Shown here one piece after another: positions 58,684-64,000 of a DNA stretch of 64,000 nucleotides. A program made the translations under genes and the position numbers. Source of the DNA: Candidatus Saccharimonadales bacterium (GTDB lineage: Bacteria > Patescibacteriota > Saccharimonadia > Saccharimonadales > UBA4665); NCBI GenBank assembly GCA_036388415.1, contig DASVRW010000002.1, positions 541,396-605,395 of the forward strand, in the 5' to 3' direction. Below the pieces are notes generated by a model. That model did not search any database, had not been told where the DNA came from, and worked only from the letters and a program-made list of their open reading frames with translations. Positions within the stretch are counted from its first letter, which is position 1, and every line of letters begins with the position of its first letter.

Positions 58684-59775
58684 ATGAGAAAGCGTATACA
58701 CATCCCAGCCCTGCTTATACTAGTACTGCTTTTTGCTGCGTATGTTGCATATGATCGTATCATCGCCCCGACGAACTCTTCTTTACCAACTAGTCAGCTG
58801 AGCAACCAAGACCGCAACAGCATTTCTACTGTCATAGGTAATCTCGACACACCCTGGTCCATTACTAGTCTGCCGTCCGACCGCCTGATGATATCCGAAC
58901 GTAGCGGCATTATTCGAATCATCGGAAATGATAACCGACAATTCCAAATTGCCGACGTTGTCGAGCGTGGCGAAGGTGGTCTACTCGGGGTTGCCCTCGA
59001 TCCACGTTTCGCAGACAACGCTTACGTGTATGTCTACAAAACAACGGGTGACAGCAATATTGTTGAGCGCTATCGGCTCGCGAAAGATCAGCTCGTGGAG
59101 CAAACCAACGTACTTATAGATATTCCAGCCGCCGCAAACCACAATGGTGGCGCAATCAGCTTTGGTCCTGATGGCAAACTGTATATTACGACCGGGGATG
59201 CGCAAGTTGAAAACCTGGCTCAAGACCGCCTTAGTCTGGCTGGCAAAATCCTTCGGATCAATGCCGACGGCAGCGTACCCTCAGATAATCCGTTTGGCAA
59301 CGAAGTATGGAGCTATGGCCACCGCAATCCGCAGGGTATAGCTTGGGATGATGAGGATCGGTTATGGTCCACGGAGCACGGACCGTCCGGTTTGCAAACC
59401 GGACACGACGAGCTGAACCTTATACAGAAGGGTGGTAACTATGGCTGGCCTGTCGTTCGCGGCGCTGAGACACGGAGCGGCATGATAGCACCAGTTGCAG
59501 AATCGGGCGCCGATGACACCTGGGCGCCAGCCGGCTTGGTCCACGCAGATGGCAAGCTCTATTTCACTGGCCTGCGCAGTCAAACGCTCTACCAAGCCCG
59601 TATTGATGGCGAAAAAGTTGCGCTTTCCCGGCATCTCGTCGAAGAATATGGCCGTCTCCGCGCCATCACCACTCACGATAACAGCCTGCTTATCAGTACG
59701 AGCAACAAGGACGGGCGTGGCAGCCCCAAACAAAGTGACGACAAGATCCTCCGCGTGCCATTAAGCCTTCTGTGA
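58684..59775 (+). CDS. PQQ-type sugar dehydrogenase-like beta-propeller (GSDH)
   Basis: A 363-residue protein anchored by an N-terminal helix (IPALLILVLLFAAYVAY). The propeller has LDTPWSITSLPSDRLMISER, GEGGLLGVALDPRF, NHNGGAISFGPDGKLYITTG, YGHRNPQGIAWDD, GPSGLQTGHDELNLI and GGNYGWPVV, the regular signatures of glucose/sorbosone dehydrogenases. The His/Asn-Gly active-site segment is present. PQQ synthesis genes are not in the window, so the cofactor would have to come from outside. A surface location suggests oxidation of sugars from the host or medium; this is inference. Confidence 0.88.
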   Translation: MRKRIHIPALLILVLLFAAYVAYDRIIAPTNSSLPTSQLSNQDRNSISTVIGNLDTPWSITSLPSDRLMISERSGIIRIIGNDNRQFQIADVVERGEGGLLGVALDPRFADNAYVYVYKTTGDSNIVERYRLAKDQLVEQTNVLIDIPAAANHNGGAISFGPDGKLYITTGDAQVENLAQDRLSLAGKILRINADGSVPSDNPFGNEVWSYGHRNPQGIAWDDEDRLWSTEHGPSGLQTGHDELNLIQKGGNYGWPVVRGAETRSGMIAPVAESGADDTWAPAGLVHADGKLYFTGLRSQTLYQARIDGEKVALSRHLVEEYGRLRAITTHDNSLLISTSNKDGRGSPKQSDDKILRVPLSLL

Positions 59776-59891
59776 CTTTCAAAGCACCCCGCAACCCCTT
59801 ACGCGCAAGGCGCGCTCAATAATTTTCCGAGCATATGTATGAGCCTAGTTCTAAACTTGCAATGACTATACTTTAAACTGCGCTGGTTCCA

Positions 59892-60278
59892 CTAACGCAA
59901 TTTCAGCAGCCCACGATTCTTCATGATATGTTTGTAGTCCCACTGAATCTGTACAGCCTTGTGTAGATATCGTTTCAAATCAGCATGCTCAATCTGCTTT
60001 GCATCAGTATACCGGATTTCCGCGGCCTTGAAACTGCCGGTACTTATCAGACCGGGTTCGTCAAAAGATTGTCCGCTCCAGAACATCATTCGCACATCAC
60101 CCTTCAGTTTGCTGTACCCGACAATTGGATTACCGTCAATGAACCATACGGGATGTGCATGCCAGACTTTCGCGGTCGCCTGCGGCAGGTTTTTGCTGAT
60201 AATCTCGTAGAGCTGCTGACATATACGCTCGTCTTCGGATGTTTGCTTATTATGATACATCTGAATGTCTTCTTGCAT
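59892..60278 (-). CDS. DUF1801 (YdhG-like) protein
   Basis: A 128-residue soluble protein. The segments VWHAHPVWFIDGNPIVGYSK, VRMMFWSGQSFDEPG and ADLKRYLHKAVQIQWDY match the DUF1801 fold (SCP-like alpha/beta). The start at 60278 is placed by a TATGAT box six bases before it; a second ATG at 60260 is possible. The function is unknown. Confidence 0.8.
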   Translation of the reverse strand: MQEDIQMYHNKQTSEDERICQQLYEIISKNLPQATAKVWHAHPVWFIDGNPIVGYSKLKGDVRMMFWSGQSFDEPGLISTGSFKAAEIRYTDAKQIEHADLKRYLHKAVQIQWDYKHIMKNRGLLKLR

Positions 60279-60284
60279 ACCTTC

Positions 60285-60290
60285 ATCATA
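60285..60290 (-). promoter_or_regulatory. Extended -10 giving leaderless start at 60278
   Basis: Minus-strand TTTGCTATGAT with TATGAT at 60290-60285; the ATG is six bases on. Confidence 0.45.
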
Positions 60291-60462
60291 GCAAATGCGA
60301 CAAATATAGTGTCAGTAAGATTATAGATGGATTCAAGCTGTCTACAATTGCAATCCCGGCAAGCGAGAGTAATAACATATCTAAAAAATAGCAGCTATAC
60401 TGCTAAACAATGGCTTCAAGCCCAAAGACACACGTTGTCGTCTGCTCAATATTCAAAGTTTA

Positions 60463-60843
60463 TTAATGACTAGCATTATTATGCTTTGCCGAACCAGCTG
60501 AGTAACCCCAATCCTTTTGCCACTGTTTCAGCTGGCGAATTTCTTTTTGTTGCGCTGAGATTATTTCCTTAGATAATTGCTTGATCTCATCATGTTTTGC
60601 GTTTGCTGCGGACATTTTTGCCATTTCAACCGCGCCTTCGTGGTGCGTGATCATTTCAGACATAAAGGCCGCGTCAAAGTCGTCTCTGCTTTTTGTCGTC
60701 AGATTACTCGCCGACATCGAGCCGTGGAGCGCGCTAGTGTTTTGTTGCTCAGGTGGCCTGTCAAATGTCGTGGCCGCAACAGACACCAGCAATCCGCCTA
60801 TAAAGAACCCGATAAGACCGTATAATAATGGTTTGGTTTGCAT
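60463..60843 (-). CDS. DUF305 protein, membrane-anchored
   Basis: A 126-residue protein with an N-terminal helix (LLYGLIGFFIGGLLVSVAAT) and the DUF305 four-helix motif FDAAFMSEMITHHEGAVEMAK, then QLSKEIISAQQKEIRQLKQW. It ends with a His-rich tail. DUF305 proteins often lie with copper-resistance genes and may bind metal through the HH pair. It follows csoR by 19 bases and ends the operon that starts at 61691. Confidence 0.85.
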   Translation of the reverse strand: MQTKPLLYGLIGFFIGGLLVSVAATTFDRPPEQQNTSALHGSMSASNLTTKSRDDFDAAFMSEMITHHEGAVEMAKMSAANAKHDEIKQLSKEIISAQQKEIRQLKQWQKDWGYSAGSAKHNNASH

Positions 60844-60862
60844 AGTACTTACCCCCTAGGTG

Positions 60863-61141
60863 TTATAACATTCGACTCATCGCATTAACCAACTCATCGG
60901 CTTTGTCGCCCTCACCACGTCCTTCGACTGTATCATTATTTAGACAATGCCTTGCGTGGTCTCGTAACAATTCCAGTCCGACTTGGTCCATTGCCGCCTT
61001 AACTGCACTTACCTGCGTCAAAATATCGATACAATATTTGTCTGCCTGCACCATTTTAGACACGCCCCGTACTTGTCCTTCGATACGTTTGAGCCGTTTG
61101 AGCAAGTCAGGTTTATTATCTGCATAGCCATACTTTTGCAT
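60863..61141 (-). CDS. csoR: CsoR-family copper-sensing repressor
   Basis: A 92-residue all-helical repressor. The start at 61141 (MQKYGYADNKPDLLKRLKR) is two bases after the upstream stop and gives a normal N-terminus. The metal ligands are the Cys in DKYCIDIL and the His/Cys pair in RDHARHCL, the CsoR C-H-C set. It binds the operator at 61690-61706 in the apo state and releases with Cu(I). The match of protein family and site is strong. Confidence 0.92.
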   Translation of the reverse strand: MQKYGYADNKPDLLKRLKRIEGQVRGVSKMVQADKYCIDILTQVSAVKAAMDQVGLELLRDHARHCLNNDTVEGRGEGDKADELVNAMSRML

Positions 61142-61142
61142 A

Positions 61143-61691
61143 TCAATTGTTGTCCTGATGATGCTCGTGTCCACCCAGCGCATTCATCGTTATAGCGTGG
61201 CCTTTGTTCCGCTTCAGCAAATATTTGTTTACCGGTAAGGCTGCAAAAAATGCAGCAGTCAGTGCGAGCGGCATACTAATCCAAAACAGTGGACTTACCA
61301 ACCCAGCATGTAAAGCCCCGGGTATTGCTACCATTACCAGATTATCAACAAGCTCCATCGTAGCTATTGATAGCGTATCCGCGGCCGCTACCAGTGATAT
61401 TGCTGCCGTAAATCCAATACCAGCTTTTACTAGTGGCCAAGCAGAAAGCGCAAAGCCAAACACAAAAGCCAGAGCAACCGCCAGAAGGATCGTTAAACCG
61501 GTACTCAGGCCATACGCCGTACCGATGACCAAACCTAGCACTTCACCTATTGCGCAGCCAGTAAGGCAATGGAGCGTGGCGCTGACTGCCATAGCATGTA
61601 CGCCATCATTGTTTACAACATGATGATCATGCTTTGTCGTGTGCTGGTGTGTTGCATCTCTTTGCACTATCTTGCCTTTCTGTAATTGCAT
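61143..61691 (-). CDS. DUF4396 membrane protein, metal-response operon
   Basis: A 182-residue protein; the ATG at 61691 overlaps the end of the CsoR operator, and an earlier ATG lies inside the promoter. A His-rich N-terminus (THQHTTKHDHHVV) precedes ATLHCLTGCAIGEVLG, the DUF4396 signature with two Cys, and four membrane helices up to about residue 160. The tail is again His-rich (GGHEHHQDNN). The histidines and Cys suggest copper binding or export; this is inferred from context. It is the first gene of the operon DUF4396-csoR-DUF305. Confidence 0.88.
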   Translation of the reverse strand: MQLQKGKIVQRDATHQHTTKHDHHVVNNDGVHAMAVSATLHCLTGCAIGEVLGLVIGTAYGLSTGLTILLAVALAFVFGFALSAWPLVKAGIGFTAAISLVAAADTLSIATMELVDNLVMVAIPGALHAGLVSPLFWISMPLALTAAFFAALPVNKYLLKRNKGHAITMNALGGHEHHQDNN

Positions 61692-61706
61692 ACCCCTATG
61701 GGGTAT
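61690..61706 (-). promoter_or_regulatory. CsoR operator
   Basis: ATACCCC-TAT-GGGGTAT (61690-61706), a perfect inverted repeat with G/C tracts, the typical CsoR box. It lies between the -10 and the ATG at 61691. Confidence 0.88.
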
Positions 61707-61712
61707 ATAATA
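61707..61712 (-). promoter_or_regulatory. -10 box of the CsoR operon
   Basis: Minus-strand GTGTATTAT with TATTAT at 61712-61707, directly before the operator. The start would be inside the operator, so CsoR would block the polymerase. Confidence 0.65.
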
Positions 61713-61736
61713 CACCGTATTTATAGTCAGAAATAG

Positions 61737-61977
61737 TGGGTAGAACTGATTGCCGAATTAAGCGCTCTGCAAAAGCAATACTTTGGTGACGACTGGACGA
61801 CGTCGTTCAATGGTATACATATCCTTATACCGATGCATGCATTAAAGACAATCAGCTACGAGTAGAGGCGCATTTACTCAACTTCGAGCAAGATGATGCC
61901 AACATTCAGACGGACAACAATGCACACGTGATTAGTACCGAACGACACGAAAAAGGAATAAATGTGGTCGACGAAGT
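61737..61977 (+). pseudogene. Possible gene remnant
   Basis: No intact gene lies in 61716-62119. One plus-strand frame reads ELIAELSALQKQYFGDDW from about 61742. Another, just after a TGA at 61787-61789, reads LDDVVQWYTYPYTDACIKDN and runs to HEKGINVVDEV near 61978. Together they look like one gene broken by a frameshift near 61788, with no start codon. It is followed by a terminator. Confidence 0.3.
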
Positions 61978-62006
61978 AAAAGAGACTCCTCGATGGAGCC
62001 TCTTTT
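61978..62006 (+). terminator. Intrinsic terminator
   Basis: AAAAGAGACTCC (61978-61989), loop TCGAT, GGAGCCTCTTTT (61995-62006): a 12-bp stem with one A-C mismatch, followed by ATTT. It may serve either direction. Confidence 0.75.
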
Positions 62007-62119
62007 ATTTCCTAACCACGCTTCATTGAAAATTATTCAAGAATGCAGCGGTTGTCGATAACAGCCTTTACCATTTCTCCAAATTATATTCGCCAGTACA
62101 ATGCAAATTCTTTAGCAAT

Positions 62120-62692
62120 TCAATGCAGTTTCTTGCCTTGCGCAAGCATCTCTAGCAGTCTCTCCGTTCTACGATTCCTCGTCTGCTCCGTCTTCGCAGT
62201 CTGCAATCTCCAAGCGATAGCGTAAGTATTTGTTTTATTCAGTGTGCCGTAGAATTCCAGCGCTTGAGGATTCTTCTTTAGAGCATCCAGAAAATAGTCA
62301 GGAGCTACCATTTCACTGGGCTTATCGTATGCCTGATCCCACCTGCCGTCTTCTTTTGCCCTAAAAACTTCAGATAATCCAGCGGGCGTCATTCGTCCTG
62401 CAGCTTCCAGTCTCGCGACATACTCTATGTTGCGCTTGGACCACATACTGTTTTTACGTCTCGGCGTGAATTTTTGGATATAAGACACATCGTCTTTTTT
62501 CTTCATCTGCCCATCTATCCATCCGTAGCACAATGCCTCATCCAGGGCATCCGCATATGTGACCGACATAATACTAGAAGCTTTCTTATACATACGCAAC
62601 CAGACACCGTCCGTATCTGCGTAATGTGCGTCCAGCCAGGCTTTCCATAGCTGGGCATTTTCAAATTCTACTTCTAGGTATTCTGCTTTCAT
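62120..62692 (-). CDS. YdeI/OmdA-type protein
   Basis: A 190-residue soluble protein with the segments LWKAWLDAHYADTDGVWLRM, YADALDEALCYGWIDGQ, KFTPRRKNSMWSKRN, and the end helix RNRRTERLLEMLAQGKKLH, all typical of YdeI/OmpD-associated (OmdA) proteins, sometimes called bacteriocin-protection proteins. It lies nine bases after the DUF1428 gene and is co-transcribed with it. The biochemical role is unclear. Confidence 0.9.
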   Translation of the reverse strand: MKAEYLEVEFENAQLWKAWLDAHYADTDGVWLRMYKKASSIMSVTYADALDEALCYGWIDGQMKKKDDVSYIQKFTPRRKNSMWSKRNIEYVARLEAAGRMTPAGLSEVFRAKEDGRWDQAYDKPSEMVAPDYFLDALKKNPQALEFYGTLNKTNTYAIAWRLQTAKTEQTRNRRTERLLEMLAQGKKLH

Positions 62693-62701
62693 GAATTAAT
62701 A

Positions 62702-63082
62702 CTATCCTTCAACCGCTACCTCAAACCCACCGTATGCCATCTTTTTCATGTCAGCAGGCATTTCGAAATCAATCTGATCGCTATATGAGTCCTCCATCTC
62801 AGCAATAACTTTTTTGTTTACTTCATCGCGGTGCTCTTTTGATTCAAACACAATGAACGAAAACCAAACGTTTTCCTCATCGCTTGCGCCAGTCACTTCT
62901 TGAAAAGCTCGTGATTTTTCGTCTCCCATTTCTTGCTGCTTGAGATCTTCACCCCTACACTCAAAATATTGAAGGGCACCATGCTTCATCCAGGAATCGC
63001 GTCCTTGTTTCGCCATTTCCTCATACTCTGCTTCTTTGCCTTTCGGTACTACCAGAACAAATCCATCAACGTATTTAGCCAT
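62702..63082 (-). CDS. DUF1428 protein
   Basis: A 126-residue soluble alpha/beta-barrel protein: YVDGFVLVVPKGKEAEYEEM, GALQYFECRGEDL, VWFSFIVFESKEHRDEV and MAYGGFEVAV match DUF1428 (dimeric ferredoxin-like fold) throughout. GGGAGTAGG stands before the ATG. The function is not known; its neighbour YdeI is often a stress protein. Confidence 0.9.
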   Translation of the reverse strand: MAKYVDGFVLVVPKGKEAEYEEMAKQGRDSWMKHGALQYFECRGEDLKQQEMGDEKSRAFQEVTGASDEENVWFSFIVFESKEHRDEVNKKVIAEMEDSYSDQIDFEMPADMKKMAYGGFEVAVEG

Positions 63083-63304
63083 TTTACCTACTCCCTATAT
63101 TACAGTTGCATCCTTTATGATTTTAGCACTCTGAGTAAAGCGGCAGGACGTCGGAGCATCCCGTGATTAATATTTGGTGCAGATATACAGCATTTGCTTA
63201 AACTTTTTGATTGGTTACTTAGTGAACCTAACCGTCCATTCAATATAGCTTTGACCGAGAGGACTGGCATTGTTAGCTCAATTATATATTGAGTGTATGC
63301 TGCC
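63083..63304. other. Intergenic region between DUF1428 and map
   Basis: No gene is visible. A small stem CTCAAT/ATTGAG (63277-63293) lies 12 bases after the map stop and may help end its transcript. Confidence 0.3.
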
Positions 63305-64000
63305 TTAAAGAACGGTCAGAATTTCTACGCCATTTTCAGTTACCATAACGGTATGTTCAAAATGCGCTGATAAACTGCCGTCTTCAGTTGAAACTGTCCA
63401 ACCATCATCTTCGAGGATAACTTTTTCACTTCCTAATGTAGTCATCGGCTCAATAGCTATCGTTGTTCCTGGCGTCAGCATTATGCCCGTACCTTGATGA
63501 CCATAATTCGGTATATTCTCAGGCTCCTGATGCATATTATGCCCTATACCGTGTCCAACCAGATCACGAACAATACCTAATTTTGCCCTATTCAATTCCT
63601 TCTCTATGGCTGCCCCTATGTCACCAATACGTGTAGGACCATTTATTGCGTTAATGCCAGCATACAGACTACGTTGAGTTGCACGTAATAAGTGTTCTTG
63701 AATGTCTGTCGGCTCGTCTCCTACCGTCATTGTAAATGCGCTATCCGTCTTCATGCCTTTATAGGTCAATACCAAATCAAAACTGACTAGGTCACCTTGT
63801 TGCAGTATGTAATTTGTAGGTATGCTATGTACCACTTGATTATTAACAGAAATACAAATGGATCCCGGAAAATTCACCTCATTAGTTCTATACGTCGCAA
63901 TAGCACCGTAACGCGTAATCTCTTTTGCCGTCCAGTCATCCAGTACTTTCTCACTAACACCTGGTACGACTTTATCGCGCAAATCTAGTAATATAGTGGC
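63305..64000 (-). CDS. map: Methionine aminopeptidase type I, partial (5' end outside window)
   Basis: The frame is open to base 64000 on the minus strand, so the N-terminus is missing; the TTG at 63982 is internal. All metal ligands of a type I enzyme are visible: Asp in VSFDLVLTYKG and in KTDSAFTM, His in GHGIGHNMHQEPENIPN, Glu in TTIAIEPMTT and Glu in LSAHFEHTVMV. The substrate-binding His is in NNQVVHSIPTN. It removes the initiator Met from new proteins. Nothing is unusual in the part seen. Confidence 0.93.
   Translation of the reverse strand, partial: ATILLDLRDKVVPGVSEKVLDDWTAKEITRYGAIATYRTNEVNFPGSICISVNNQVVHSIPTNYILQQGDLVSFDLVLTYKGMKTDSAFTMTVGDEPTDIQEHLLRATQRSLYAGINAINGPTRIGDIGAAIEKELNRAKLGIVRDLVGHGIGHNMHQEPENIPNYGHQGTGIMLTPGTTIAIEPMTTLGSEKVILEDDGWTVSTEDGSLSAHFEHTVMVTENGVEILTVL

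Noticed and set aside
61736-62029. Read-through of TGA as an amino acid (recoded genome)
   Set aside because: Other genes use TGA as a clean stop, the frame has no good start codon, and a frameshift explains the pattern better.
1-64000. CRISPR arrays, rRNA genes and insertion sequences
   Set aside because: Reading both strands showed no spaced direct repeats, no rRNA-like stretches and no transposase genes.

Overview
The window looks like a chromosomal segment of a small-genome ultrasmall bacterium, most probably a Patescibacterium of the Saccharibacteria (TM7) type; this is an inference. It rests on the mixture of genes: pared-down housekeeping enzymes (a short alanyl-tRNA synthetase, compact and divergent ATP synthase subunits), a very large share of secreted beta-rich surface proteins, several membrane-tethered proteins with no biosynthetic partners, and no sign of outer-membrane machinery. 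There is no rRNA, CRISPR array, insertion sequence or recognisable prophage. Base composition is about half G+C, apart from two clearly GC-richer blocks near 5.1-5.6 kb and 6.2-6.8 kb.

Layout. 1-2111 (minus): three surface genes, the last cut by the window edge. 2229-8051: an unknown gene, alaS, an island of three small membrane proteins with two foreign-looking GC-rich members, and mnmA. 8088-17041 (minus): a dense surface locus with five secreted beta proteins, two membrane-anchored DUF916/WxLIP-like proteins and a PKD protein. 17158-18141 (plus): a tethered fibre-like protein. 18144-24300 (minus): ATP synthase genes atpF-H-A-G-D-C, preceded by a two-helix membrane protein that resembles subunit c only superficially; no atpB or true atpE is present. 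24363-33279: cysteine desulfurase, TatD, MetRS, HIT, tRNA-Leu(UAA), Nudix, tRNA-Cys(GCA), and a large multi-spanning protein fused to a PIG-L/LmbE deacetylase domain.

33468-45892 (plus): a second surface locus, partly a paralogous copy of 1-2111, with two more DUF916-like proteins, a 1384-residue glycine-rich fibre protein, and an Ig/Fn protein ending in a cysteine-less TlpA-like domain. 45997-51774: a signalling cluster (kinase-less Cache receptor, tethered ABC-type binding protein, Cache histidine kinase, CheY-like receiver). 51887-59775: two convergent acyltransferase-like genes, a 7TM-GAF histidine kinase, an HTH/DUF2975 pair, a zinc-ribbon protein, a beta-helix protein and a sugar-dehydrogenase-like propeller. 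59892-64000: small conserved genes, a CsoR-controlled metal-response operon (DUF4396-csoR-DUF305) with a clear operator, and a partial map gene.

How the parts work together. The strongest theme is surface architecture. All eight complete small secreted beta proteins lack any membrane anchor or sorting signal and end at a C-terminal Phe or Tyr in a common small-residue context. They are interleaved with four tethered proteins of DUF916/WxLIP character. I infer a WxL-like display system in which the tethered proteins hold or assemble the secreted ones. A second theme is translation start: at least a dozen genes have a -10 box only 6-11 nt before the start codon, so their mRNAs are probably leaderless or nearly so, while the GC-rich island genes have ordinary Shine-Dalgarno leaders.
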